A stretch of 64,000 nucleotides of DNA from contig NZ_FOUR01000001.1 in NCBI RefSeq assembly GCF_900114925.1, positions 558,001 through 622,000 on the forward strand, given 5' to 3'. Every line of letters begins with the position of its first letter. Positions within the stretch are counted from its first letter, which is position 1. The notes below the pieces were generated by a model. That model searched no databases and had not been told where the DNA came from. It was given only the letters and a program-made list of their open reading frames with translations. A program made the position numbers and the translations under genes. The DNA comes from Marinobacter pelagius (GTDB lineage Bacteria; Pseudomonadota; Gammaproteobacteria; Pseudomonadales; Oleiphilaceae). Shown here piece after piece: positions 23,596 through 32,026 of this stretch.

Positions 23596-23658
23596 AGATC
23601 TCAACTCGAAAAATACTGTTTGAATATACAGTTATGTTTGTCTAACTTGTTGAGATCT
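23596..23658. promoter_or_regulatory. LexA box flanked by a 10-bp inverted repeat
   Basis: CTGT-N8-ACAG at 23616-23631 is a perfect LexA box and shares the flanks TA...TTAT with the box before intI. It is bracketed by AGATCTCAAC (23596-23605) and GTTGAGATCT (23649-23658), a perfect inverted repeat. No clear -35/-10 pair was found, so the direction of the controlled transcript is uncertain; the only nearby ORF is 23379-23567. Confidence 0.7.
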
Positions 23659-23692
23659 TGGGCCTTTGGATTCATTGCACTTACTAAGGTCT

Positions 23693-23771
23693 GCCCAAAC
23701 GCCCGCCATCACCGGTGACAAAACCGCAGCGAAGCGGAGGGTTTGGCATCCGGTGCATGGCCTGGTTAGAA
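23693..23771 (-). repeat. attC site j
   Basis: Runs from about CCCAAAC to GTTAGAA and is nearly identical in its interior to attC e (GCCCGCCATCACCGGTG, AAAACCGCAGCGAAGCGGA, GGCATCCGGTGCATGGCCTGG). Confidence 0.82.
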
Positions 23772-23802
23772 GTGTTTAGGTCCTCCCGAGTGACGCGATT
23801 AC

Positions 23803-24372
23803 TCATGGGGCACGAACTCCTTCGTGACATATCCGGAGCCAATCCCCAGCTACGCGGATTGTGAAATCAGTTGAGTTACCATTCAGCTCTTCAATCTTCG
23901 ATGGAGTGATAGGCACCGTCTTCGCTAATCTTTTTTTGTTGCTTAAGCGCTCAACAAGGCTTTGAGAATAATATTCGCGGAGAATCCATTGGTTTTTACC
24001 ATCGATCTGGATTTCTTCCCATGTAAACAAGCCCTTGGATGCGGGACATGTGGTGCAAGCCTCGATGAATGTGGATGCGACGGTTACAGCCTCTTTGCCC
24101 ACGAACTTGTATTGCGGGATCGATCTTGGATTCTGTTGAAAGAAGTTTTGAATGGCTTTAACTGTGTCACGTTCAATGCTGGCATGGCGCTTCGCATCCG
24201 ACAGTCTTGAAAAGCTCGAAACTGCCACGAGAAATTGCGCCCACACCGTCTCTCCGCACTTTTTCTTGGCGGTTTGGGTAGCTTCAGAAAAATCTTTGCC
24301 CGAGAGCAGGAAAATATACCCATTCACGTGGAGCGCCCAAAAATCATCAAATCTAGAGATCCCTTCTTTCAT
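23803..24372 (-). CDS. Hypothetical protein (integron cassette, 189 aa)
   Basis: A soluble protein beginning MKEGISRFDDFWALHVNGYIFLLSGKDFSEATQTAKKKCG, with a CTTCPASKG cysteine pair near the middle and a basic C-terminal half. I do not recognise a family. Codon use is less GC-rich than in the chromosomal flanks. It reads in the normal cassette direction between attC k and attC j. Confidence 0.65.
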   Translation of the reverse strand: MKEGISRFDDFWALHVNGYIFLLSGKDFSEATQTAKKKCGETVWAQFLVAVSSFSRLSDAKRHASIERDTVKAIQNFFQQNPRSIPQYKFVGKEAVTVASTFIEACTTCPASKGLFTWEEIQIDGKNQWILREYYSQSLVERLSNKKRLAKTVPITPSKIEELNGNSTDFTIRVAGDWLRICHEGVRAP

Positions 24373-24417
24373 CTTCCCTCCACTTCAAAAGGCCAACTCA
24401 GACATTGGCGCCTATCC

Positions 24418-24522
24418 TTCTAACGCTTTTGTTCAGCGGCGACCTTTTCGGAGCGAAGCGGAGAAAAGGGCGTCCGGTGGAGGGCCTTCAGGCCCGGAAC
24501 GAACTGGAACTATTGGTTAGGA
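24418..24522 (-). repeat. attC site k
   Basis: Runs from TTCTAAC to GTTAGGA, with AGCGGCGACC, GGAGCGAAGCGGAG, GGGCGTCCGGTGGAGGGCC and CGGAACGAACTGGAAC interior blocks shared with attC d. It is the first attC counted from attI. Confidence 0.82.
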
Positions 24523-24523
24523 C

Positions 24524-25109
24524 TTACCCGCTACAACCACCAAATTTTTGCCAAGCTTCCCCGGCAATTATGTCCGATACATCTCGGGCAATTTCCAAGA
24601 ATTTGGCTGCCTCGTATTCTGAAATGCTTGCACTTAGCTCATGAACAGCTTTGTTTCGTAGAAGGCGCAACTCATTAATGATCCGCATATCGTTGTCGGA
24701 AAGAACACCTGCGGTTACGAGCGCCTTTATCGCTGATGAAGCAGTTACCCTCGCTCCCTCCGGCATTAGCTTAAAGTGCGTGGCGGTGGATACTGCTGAG
24801 GATTCGAGACCCAGCCATGCTTCGATGACGGCATTTCTTGGCGAGGATTCCCGAACCTGCTGCAAGTAATAGTCTAAATCTGCAACTACCGATTCGTCAG
24901 AAGGAGGAAGCGTAGTTTTTGACCGCGCGTCCCGAGCTTCTTCCCGGAGTTTGTCCAAATCTCTTTCAAACTCCAACTCCAGATCCTTGTACTTCAAGCG
25001 CTGCAACATTGGAATCAATGTCAGCGATGGGCCTCCGTAAGACGAACAGAGCGATGAGGGCCACTCCAGGCCAAGCTAAGGCTTCAATAATTCTGACTAG
25101 ATATTCCAT
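24524..25109 (-). pseudogene. Membrane-anchored HEPN-like protein, frameshifted (first cassette)
   Basis: Two overlapping frames make one protein. The first, from ATG 25109, encodes a membrane helix (MEYLVRIIEALAWPGVALIALF then VLRRPIAD); the second continues LIPMLQRLKYKDLELEFERDL after one extra base at 25019. Removing that base restores a chain of about 194 residues. The soluble part ends with ELRLLRNKAVHELS, an R-x4-H motif as in HEPN ribonuclease or nucleic-acid-associated domains (DUF4145-like). AGGA in the attI/cassette junction serves as ribosome site. It could be a true mutation or a sequencing error; the second frame could still be translated from TTG 25018 or a nearby codon. Confidence 0.65.
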
Positions 25110-25258
25110 ATCGTCCTAACAGCAATTGGACAACGTGCTGCATTATCGCGGAAATTTTACCGCTTCATGATTACGGGTTTTGAAACCGGCAGCATTTCGT
25201 CCAAAAATTTATAAAACAACAGCTTAGCCCACCGCATGGGTCGTTTCCACGTAATCAT
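25110..25258 (-). other. attI-like recombination region
   Basis: The first cassette joins at TCCTAAC (25114-25120), which reads GTTAGGA on the cassette strand, identical to the right end of attC k. To its right is a non-repetitive 140-base segment up to the intI promoter, the expected place of attI and of the cassette promoter Pc. I could not define the weaker integrase sites or a convincing Pc; TTATAAAT near 25210 on the minus strand is a candidate -10. Confidence 0.65.
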
Positions 25259-25305
25259 TTGACATCTGTGATCCGCTCCTCCAATAATACTGTATAGATA
25301 TACAG
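25259..25305 (+). promoter_or_regulatory. intI promoter with LexA box
   Basis: TTGACA (25259-25264) and AATAAT (25283-25288) are 18 bases apart and form a good sigma-70 promoter. A perfect LexA box CTGT-ATAGATAT-ACAG (25290-25305) covers the expected start point, so integrase expression should be repressed by LexA and induced by DNA damage, as known for several integrons. Confidence 0.85.
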
Positions 25306-25327
25306 TTATCGGCATGGAGCCTTCACT

Positions 25328-26287
25328 ATGCAGGAAAAGCAGCCCCGCCTGCGCGACCAGGTTCGCGCTGTTATTCGGGTTAATCACTACAGCGTCCGCA
25401 CAGAGAAAACTTACTGGTACTGGATCCGCCATTTCATTCGGTTTCATCAAATGAGGCATCCCCGGGACATGGGGCCGCGTGAGGTTAATGAGTTTTTAAC
25501 CTGGCTTGCGGTGCACCGGAATGTTGCTGCAGCGACGCAAGCTCAGGCTTTGAATTCTCTGGTGTTTTTATATGACAAGGTCCTGGACCAACCGTTGGGA
25601 GACATCGGCGAGGTTATTCGCTCAAAGAAACCCCGAAAGCTGCCGGTGGTGCTTAGTCACGAAGAGGCCATGCGTATCATCAATCAGCTTGACGATACTA
25701 ATAGGCTGATTGCCTCTTTGCTCTATGGATCAGGGCTACGTGTTACAGAGGCATGCCGACTCAGGATAAAAGATCTGGATTTCCCACAACAGGTGATCAC
25801 GATACGCGATGGCAAAGGGGCAAAAGACCGGACAACATTGATGCCTGCTTCTCTCATCGGATCGTTACAGGACCATGTGGAAGCCATCCGTAGAGCATGG
25901 AAACAACGAAGTGAACAGTTCCTGCATCCCGTAAGCCTTCCTTTTGCGCTGGCTCGAAAGTACCCGGGAGCCGGCCATTCACTGGAATGGCAATGGCTCT
26001 TCTCATCGCCCACTCTCAGCACGGATAATCTGGGCAATGTTTGCCGCCATCATCGCCACATATCCTCCGTGCAGAGGGCCGTACGTAACGCCGCAAGAGA
26101 AGCCGGCATCGGTAAAAAGGCCGGTTGTCACACGTTTCGCCACAGCTTTGCCACTGAGTTGCTGAAAAGAGGAACCGATATACGGACAGTACAGGACTTG
26201 CTGGGCCACTCGGATCTGCGCACCACCCAGATCTATACCCATGTGCTCGGGCAAGGATTTGCAGGGGTACGTAGCCCACTTGGTTGA
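25328..26287 (+). CDS. intI: Integron integrase (tyrosine recombinase)
   Basis: A 319-residue IntI. Catalytic residues are all present: Arg138 (GSGLRVTEACRL), His268 and Arg271 (CHTFRHSF), His294 (LLGHSD) and Tyr303 (TQIYTHV). The IntI-specific insertion is visible as LPFALARKYPGAGHSLEWQWLFSS, which separates integron integrases from XerC/D. It catalyses cassette insertion at attI and excision at attC. The gene points away from the cassette array, the standard integron layout, and converges on the CLCA_X gene with 9 bases between stops. Confidence 0.95.
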   Translation: MQEKQPRLRDQVRAVIRVNHYSVRTEKTYWYWIRHFIRFHQMRHPRDMGPREVNEFLTWLAVHRNVAAATQAQALNSLVFLYDKVLDQPLGDIGEVIRSKKPRKLPVVLSHEEAMRIINQLDDTNRLIASLLYGSGLRVTEACRLRIKDLDFPQQVITIRDGKGAKDRTTLMPASLIGSLQDHVEAIRRAWKQRSEQFLHPVSLPFALARKYPGAGHSLEWQWLFSSPTLSTDNLGNVCRHHRHISSVQRAVRNAAREAGIGKKAGCHTFRHSFATELLKRGTDIRTVQDLLGHSDLRTTQIYTHVLGQGFAGVRSPLG

Positions 26288-26296
26288 TCACGCCGC

Positions 26297-27070
26297 TCAG
26301 CGAGCCAGTCTTTGCAATGCACAGCCCAGGTTCTGGAAGTAATCCTTGAAGGCAAAGTTAATCCGCCCTCGCTGTTCACCCTGTGGATAAAGCCCCAGCT
26401 TTGCTTCTTCCGATTCCCGGGTTCCGCGCACCAGAAATGCATTCTTGCACTGTGCATCCTGCACAAATGCTTCAAAGGCCCGGGCGCAGAGTTCTTCCGG
26501 CTGGCTGTAGTAATGCACGCCGGCAGCCTTGTCGGCTTTCGCAGATTTTCGGAACAGGTCGCTGGGTTCGGTGCCGGCGTCGTTCAGCAGAACGGCGCGG
26601 TAGCAGGCTTGCAGGCGGTCGTTCAGGGGATGGGGGATGGCGTCTTCGCGGGTGAGCCAGAGCTTTGAGGCAAACTCGCCTTTGCCCGTACCTGTGAATA
26701 ACTTGTCGGAGATGTAATGGTCGAAGGCGTGGAACCATTCGTGGGCGATGCTGCCTGGGCCGGCGTTCTTGGCCAGGGCGAAGCTGCGGGTGGCGGGGCT
26801 GTAGTGGGCAGAAACACCAGGGCGGCCTCCGATGCCGTACTGCAGCGCCAGGGTGCCGCGCAGGGAGATGAGGCTCTCGGTGCCGCCGAGGATGGTCATG
26901 AGATCACACAGGGCATCGTAGAACAGGGCAGCACTGCGCTGTTTTTCCGGTTCGGTCACCCAGCGGCCGATCTCCACCGTGCGGAAATCGAAGCGGCGGC
27001 GAACGTCCAGGAAGGTCACGGGGGCATCGTCCCGATGGTCGGGGCCTCGGCGGTAGAAGGTTCTTGGCAT
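26297..27070 (-). CDS. CLCA_X family protein with zinc-protease motif
   Basis: A 257-residue protein with HEWFHAFDHYI (HExxH metalloprotease signature) near residue 110, and a later EELCARAFEAFVQD helix that can give the third ligand. This is the layout of the CLCA_X family in Marinobacter-like genomes; activity is not established. ATG 27070 (MPRTFYRRGP) starts the conserved part. It forms the right flank of the integron and diverges from the crotonase gene. Confidence 0.72.
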   Translation of the reverse strand: MPRTFYRRGPDHRDDAPVTFLDVRRRFDFRTVEIGRWVTEPEKQRSAALFYDALCDLMTILGGTESLISLRGTLALQYGIGGRPGVSAHYSPATRSFALAKNAGPGSIAHEWFHAFDHYISDKLFTGTGKGEFASKLWLTREDAIPHPLNDRLQACYRAVLLNDAGTEPSDLFRKSAKADKAAGVHYYSQPEELCARAFEAFVQDAQCKNAFLVRGTRESEEAKLGLYPQGEQRGRINFAFKDYFQNLGCALQRLAR

Positions 27071-27120
27071 GGGCCAATCATAGGGAGACAATCGCTCTGA
27101 ATCTACCGAACAAGGAATCC

Positions 27121-27927
27121 ATGATGACCAACCTGCCCCAGCTGACCGACGCCCTGCTCACCCTGGAAGACGGCGTGGCGGTGCTGACCCTGAACCGGCA
27201 CGACCTGCGCAATGCCCTCACCGGCTCGAATCTGATTGATGACATCGTCACCACGGCGGAATGGGTCAATCACTGCCAGGACGTCTCGGTGCTGGTGATC
27301 ACCGGGGCCGGCTCGGCGTTCAGTGCCGGCGGCAACGTCCGGGACATGGCCAACCGCAGCGGCGATTTCGCCGGGGATCCGGCCGAGTGTGCCGAGCGCT
27401 ATCGCAAGGGCATCCAGCGCATTCCACTGGCGATGCAGGCGGTGGAGGTACCGGTCATTGCCGCGGTGAACGGGCCAGCCATTGGCGCGGGTTTTGATCT
27501 GGCCAATATGGCGGATATCCGCATTGCCGCCGATTCCGCCAAATTCGGGGAAACCTTCCTGAACCTTGGCATCATTCCCGGCGATGGCGGGGCCTGGTTC
27601 ATGCAGCGGCTGATTGGTTACCAGCGTGCCTTCGAGCTGACGCTGACCGGCCGCATCGTGGATGCCGCCGAAGCCAGGGAACTGGGCATCGTGATGGACG
27701 TGGTGCCCGGCGAGGAGCTGATGCCGGCAGCCCTGAAAATGGCAAATAAGATGGCCAATCAGCCGCCCAAGGCCACACGGCTCACCAAGCGCCTGATGAA
27801 GATGGCCCAGCGCACCGAGCTGAAGGATTTCCTGGATATCTGCGCCTGCTTCCAGGGCATGTGCCACAACGAGCCGGAGCACCTGGACGCGGTGAACCGG
27901 ATGCTGGAGGCCATGGCCCGGAAATAA
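27121..27927 (+). CDS. Enoyl-CoA hydratase/isomerase (crotonase family)
   Basis: A 268-residue crotonase: GAGSAFSAGGNVRDM forms the first oxyanion-hole segment, NGPAIGAGFDLANMADIRIA the second, and GETFLNLGIIPGDGGAWF the active-site loop. It lacks the usual PE-x-x-LG Glu pattern (GETFLNLG instead) so the precise reaction, hydration or isomerisation in fatty-acid or branched-acid breakdown, is open. ATG 27121 is followed immediately by another ATG. It converges on nrdB. Confidence 0.82.
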   Translation: MMTNLPQLTDALLTLEDGVAVLTLNRHDLRNALTGSNLIDDIVTTAEWVNHCQDVSVLVITGAGSAFSAGGNVRDMANRSGDFAGDPAECAERYRKGIQRIPLAMQAVEVPVIAAVNGPAIGAGFDLANMADIRIAADSAKFGETFLNLGIIPGDGGAWFMQRLIGYQRAFELTLTGRIVDAAEARELGIVMDVVPGEELMPAALKMANKMANQPPKATRLTKRLMKMAQRTELKDFLDICACFQGMCHNEPEHLDAVNRMLEAMARK

Positions 27928-27978
27928 CTCAACCGGAGCTGCCCGGCAGATCGGACAGCTCCGCGCTTCCCTACCGGC

Positions 27979-29037
27979 TTACCACTCCAGCTGCGCGCCG
28001 GTCTGGTATTCGATCACCCGGGTCTCGAAGAAGTTCTTCTCCTTGCGCAGGGTGGCCTGCTCGTCCAGCCAGGGCGAGACGTTCTTCGCCCCCGGGAACG
28101 GTTCTTCCAGCCCCACGGTGCGGGCCCGCCGGTTGGCCACGAAGCGGAACTGCTCGCTGTGGTATTCCGCCGAATAACCCAGGATCGGGTCGCGCAGGAT
28201 GTAGTTGGCGTAGGCCGTTTCCGCCGCCTCGGATTCATCCCACATCTCGCGCACGGCTTTCGGGTCCAGGGTGATGTTTTCCTCCTCGAGGATCTGGTTC
28301 ACCACTTTCAGGCCAAAGGAGAAGTGCATGGCCTCGTCCCGCAGGATGTACTGCAGTTGCTCGCCGGTGCCGCGCATCAGGCCACGACGCTGGAGTGCGA
28401 AAATCGGGCTGAAGCCGTTGTAGAACCAGGCGCCCTCGAACACCGCCGCGAAGAACAGATAGGACATGACGAATTCCTGCAGGTCATAGGGGTTGCGCAG
28501 GTTCATGTCGGGGCGCATGGCGGCATCGAGCCGGCGATTGGCCATCCTGATCTTGCCGTGGATCTCCGGCACCACGCGGTAGCGGTTGTAGATCTCGCTC
28601 TGGTCCAGGTTCAGGGTTTCGATGCAGTGCTGATAAGCCCAGGTGTGCATGGATTCTTCGTACACCTGGCGGGCCTGATAGATCTGCAGCTCCGGTGCGC
28701 TCATCTTCTCCATCACCGCCAGGCCGATGTTGCGCATGGCCAGGATGTCCGAAGTGGTCAAATAAGCCAGCACGTTCTCGTACACGTGCTTCTCCGCCGG
28801 GTTCAGGCGGTGATGGTAGTCGTGGACGTCCTGGGCCATGTTCACGTCCAGCGGGGTCCAGTGGTTCTTGTTGGCGTTCATGAAGTATTCCCAGGCCCAG
28901 GGGTACTTGAACGGCGCCAGTTGGTTGATGTCGGTCTCGCCGTTGATTACCCGCTTGTCGTCCACATTCACGGGTGCGGGGCCGCCGGTGGCGGCAGGTC
29001 CGGATTCGGTTTTCGGTTCGTCGTCCCAGTTCAACAT
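27979..29037 (-). CDS. nrdB: Class Ia ribonucleotide reductase, beta subunit
   Basis: A 352-residue diiron/tyrosyl-radical subunit. Ligand segments are visible: DVHDYHHRLNPAEKHVYENV, YEESMHTWAYQHCIETL with ExxH, EGAWFYNGFSPIF and RDEAMHFSFG with the final ExxH. It supplies the radical to NrdA for reduction of ribonucleoside diphosphates. The gene lies 195 bases after nrdA, and a large palindromic repeat fills the gap. The C-terminal tail (QTGAQLEW) is the expected NrdA-docking end. Confidence 0.95.
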   Translation of the reverse strand: MLNWDDEPKTESGPAATGGPAPVNVDDKRVINGETDINQLAPFKYPWAWEYFMNANKNHWTPLDVNMAQDVHDYHHRLNPAEKHVYENVLAYLTTSDILAMRNIGLAVMEKMSAPELQIYQARQVYEESMHTWAYQHCIETLNLDQSEIYNRYRVVPEIHGKIRMANRRLDAAMRPDMNLRNPYDLQEFVMSYLFFAAVFEGAWFYNGFSPIFALQRRGLMRGTGEQLQYILRDEAMHFSFGLKVVNQILEEENITLDPKAVREMWDESEAAETAYANYILRDPILGYSAEYHSEQFRFVANRRARTVGLEEPFPGAKNVSPWLDEQATLRKEKNFFETRVIEYQTGAQLEW

Positions 29038-29088
29038 TGCTTTCTACCTCTGATTCCTTAGCCTGCCAGAACTGGTGATTGAACCGAT

Positions 29089-29184
29089 CTGGTATCCCCT
29101 CCCGAAAACCGCCCGTGAATACGTCCCTGTAGGGCTTGGCTGTAGCCATCCATGGCTACAGACATTTTCGGGAGGGGATACCAG
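29089..29184. repeat. Composite palindromic repeat between nrdA and nrdB
   Basis: Outer arms 29089-29108 and 29165-29184 are perfect 20-bp inverted repeats (left arm begins CTGGTATCCCC). Inside, CTGTAGCCAT and ATGGCTACAG (29140-29149 and 29152-29161) form a second perfect hairpin next to a GAATACGTCCCTGTAGGG block. The GAATACGTCCCTGTAGG and CCATCCATGG words are reminiscent of dispersed repeats in marine gammaproteobacteria. In the nrd transcript it would fold into a long cruciform-like structure and could set the nrdA:nrdB ratio. Confidence 0.8.
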
Positions 29185-29232
29185 CCCGGTTCTCCAGGCT
29201 TGGCAGTTATAGTCTGTTGTGTATGTCAGTAT

Positions 29233-31995
29233 TTACTGACACGCCTCGCAGTCCGGGTCGGCAATGGAACACACCTGCGGTTGCGGCGCGGCGACCGGGG
29301 CGATTTTTTCGGCGCCGGTGGCCCCCAGGGAACGCAGGTAATAGGTGGTCTTGAGCCCACGCTCCCACGCCAGCTGATACAGCGCATCAAGCTTCTTGCC
29401 GCTGGGTTCGGCCATGTACAGGTTCAGGCTCTGGGCCTGGTCGAGCCATTTCTGGCGCCGGGCGGCAGCCTCCACCAGCCATCGTGCATCGATCTCGAAG
29501 GCGGTGGCGTAGCGGGCTTTCAGTTCCGCCGGGATACGGTCGATCTGCTGCACCGAGCCGTCGAAGTACTTGAGGTCGTTGACCATCACGTTGTCCCACA
29601 GGCCCTCGGCCTTGAGGTCACGGACCAGGGAGGGGTTCACCACCGTGAACTCGCCGGAGAGGTTCGATTTGACGAACAGGTTCTGGTACGCCGGTTCGAT
29701 GGACTGGGACACGCCGACGATGTTGGAGATGGTGGCGGTGGGTGCGATGGCCATGACGTTGCTGTTGCGCATGCCGTTTTTGGCAATCAGATCACGCACC
29801 GGGGTCCAGTCCAGGCGCGTGTCGGTATTCACTGAGCAGTCGCCGTCCCGGCGGTTTTCCTGCAGCAGGTTGATGGAGTCGATGGGCAGGATGCCCTGGT
29901 GCCAGAGTGAGCCTTCATAGGTGTCGTAGGCGCCCCGTTCGCCGGCCAGGGTGGCGGAGGCGCGGATGGCGAAGTAGCTGAGCTGCTCCATGGCGACATC
30001 GGCAAACTCGACCGCCTCCGGGCTGGAATACGGCAGGCCCAGTTGATACAGCGCGTCCTGGAAGCCCATCAGGCCCAGGCCCACGGGACGGTGCTTGAGG
30101 TTGGAGTTTTTCGCCTGGGGCACGGCGTAGTAGTTGATGTCGATGACGTTATCGAGCATCCGTACGGCGGTGGTGACGGTGCGTTCCAGGCGCTGCACGT
30201 CCAGTTCGCCCCCAACGATATGGGCGGCCAGGTTCACCGAGCCCAGGTTACACACGGCGATTTCGTCGGCACTGGTGTTCAGGGTGATCTCGGTGCACAG
30301 GTTGGAGCTGTGGACTACGCCCTGGTGCTGCTGGGGTGAGCGCAGGTTGCAGGGGTCCTTGAAGGTGATCCAGGGGTGGCCGGTCTCGAACAGCACGGTC
30401 AGCATCTTGCGCCACAGCTGTTTGGCGGGGATCTTCTTGAACAGCTTGATCTTGCCCTGCTCCGCCAGGGCTTCGTATTGCTCGTAGCGCTCCCGGAAGG
30501 CGTTGCCGTACAGGTCGTGCAGATCCGGCACGTCGCTAGGGGAGAACAGAGTCCAGTCGCGGTCCTCGCGCATGCGTTCGATCAGCAGGTCCGGTACCCA
30601 GTTGGCGGTGTTCATGTCGTGGGTGCGGCGGCGCTCGTCACCGGTGTTCTTGCGCAGCTCCAGGAATTCCTCGATGTCCAGATGCCAGCTTTCCAGGTAG
30701 GCGCACACGGCGCCCTTGCGCTTGCCCCCCTGGTTCACTGCCACGGCGGTGTCGTTCACCACTTTCAGGAACGGCACCACGCCCTGGCTCTGGCCGTTGG
30801 TGCCCTTGATGTGGGAGCCGAGCGCCCGTACTGGTGTCCAGTCGTTACCAAGGCCGCCCGCCCATTTTGACAGCATGGCGTTGTCGCGAATGGCGCCGTA
30901 GATGCTTTCCAGGTCGTCCTGCACGGTGGTCAGGTAGCAGGAGGACAGCTGGGAGTGGCGGGTGCCGCTGTTGAACAGGGTTGGTGTGCTCGCCATGTAG
31001 TCGAAACTGGAGAGCAGCTCGTAGAACTCGATGGCGCGGGCGTTGGGGTCGTCTTCCCGCAGCGCCAGGCCCATGGCGACGCGCATGAAGAACACCTGGG
31101 GCAGCTCCAACCTGGCCTTGTTCCAGTGCAGGAAGTAGCGGTCGTACAGGGTCTGCAGGCCCAGGAAGCCGAACTGGTGATCGCGCTCGGGTTTCAGGGC
31201 CTCGCCGAGGCGTTCCAGATCAAAAGCCGCCAGGGCTTCGTCCAGCAACTCGTGGCGGATACCGGCGTGGATGAAGGCAGCCAGGGCCTGTGGATAGACC
31301 TCCGCCAGCGTTTGATTCCGGGGCAGGTCCAGGGCTTCGGCAGTTTCGAGGCGCAGCTGTTCCAGCAGCAGTCGGGCGGTCACGGCGCTGTAATCGGGCT
31401 CCTGCTCGATCCGGCTGCGGGCGGTCATGACCAGGGCCGAGAGCACTTCGGTTTCTTCGATGCCGTCGTACAGGTTGCGCAGGGCGTCTTCCACCAGGGA
31501 TTCGCCATCGATGCCGTCCAGGCCGGTAGCGGCCTGTTCCACCTGCAGCTTCATCAGGCCCAGGTCCAGCGGGGCGATGCTGCCGTCGGCCTTTTTCACG
31601 GTCAGGTGCGGGTGGGCCTCCATGGGTTCTTCCACGGCGCGCTTGCGGGCGTGTTCTTCCCGGTACAGTACGTAGGCCCGGGCCACTTTCTGTTCCTCGG
31701 CCCGCATCAGGGCCAGTTCCACCTGGTCCTGGATATCCTCGATATGAACCTTGCCGCCGGCTTTCAGGCGCCGGCTGATGGCCTGGACCACCTGTTCGGT
31801 GACCCGGTGTACGGCATCGTTGATGCGGGCGGAGCCAGCGGCCTTGTCACCTTCCACGGCAAGGAAGGCCTTGGTGACGGCAACACTGATCTTGGCCGGA
31901 TTGAATCCAACCAGAGTGCCGTTGCGTTTAATTACCTGAAGGGATTGGGTATCGGTGGAAGCGGCCGGCGGTTCGGCAAAGGCGGTGGCTGTCAT
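29233..31995 (-). CDS. nrdA: Class Ia ribonucleotide reductase, alpha subunit
   Basis: A 920-residue catalytic subunit, longer than E. coli NrdA because of two N-terminal ATP-cones: SLQVIKRNGTLVGFNPAKIS (about 20-110) and a second, HLTVKKADGSIAPLD (about 118-205), as in Pseudomonas NrdA. Landmarks include SNLCTEI and NLGSVNL, the catalytic Cys-Glu region, and the C-terminal cysteine cluster CSIADPDCEACQ that accepts electrons from thioredoxin. ATG 31995 follows CCAGGAGAG. It is preceded by a cobalamin riboswitch and NrdR-like box. Confidence 0.95.
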   Translation of the reverse strand: MTATAFAEPPAASTDTQSLQVIKRNGTLVGFNPAKISVAVTKAFLAVEGDKAAGSARINDAVHRVTEQVVQAISRRLKAGGKVHIEDIQDQVELALMRAEEQKVARAYVLYREEHARKRAVEEPMEAHPHLTVKKADGSIAPLDLGLMKLQVEQAATGLDGIDGESLVEDALRNLYDGIEETEVLSALVMTARSRIEQEPDYSAVTARLLLEQLRLETAEALDLPRNQTLAEVYPQALAAFIHAGIRHELLDEALAAFDLERLGEALKPERDHQFGFLGLQTLYDRYFLHWNKARLELPQVFFMRVAMGLALREDDPNARAIEFYELLSSFDYMASTPTLFNSGTRHSQLSSCYLTTVQDDLESIYGAIRDNAMLSKWAGGLGNDWTPVRALGSHIKGTNGQSQGVVPFLKVVNDTAVAVNQGGKRKGAVCAYLESWHLDIEEFLELRKNTGDERRRTHDMNTANWVPDLLIERMREDRDWTLFSPSDVPDLHDLYGNAFRERYEQYEALAEQGKIKLFKKIPAKQLWRKMLTVLFETGHPWITFKDPCNLRSPQQHQGVVHSSNLCTEITLNTSADEIAVCNLGSVNLAAHIVGGELDVQRLERTVTTAVRMLDNVIDINYYAVPQAKNSNLKHRPVGLGLMGFQDALYQLGLPYSSPEAVEFADVAMEQLSYFAIRASATLAGERGAYDTYEGSLWHQGILPIDSINLLQENRRDGDCSVNTDTRLDWTPVRDLIAKNGMRNSNVMAIAPTATISNIVGVSQSIEPAYQNLFVKSNLSGEFTVVNPSLVRDLKAEGLWDNVMVNDLKYFDGSVQQIDRIPAELKARYATAFEIDARWLVEAAARRQKWLDQAQSLNLYMAEPSGKKLDALYQLAWERGLKTTYYLRSLGATGAEKIAPVAAPQPQVCSIADPDCEACQ

Positions 31996-32026
31996 GGTGC
32001 TCTCCTGGGTTCGCGTTGGTTCCATT

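Noticed and set aside
16441-25120. CRISPR array
   Set aside because: The repeated elements are 60-105 bases, imperfect, internally palindromic and separated by whole genes, with RYYYAAC and GTTRRRY ends. They are attC sites, and no cas genes are present.
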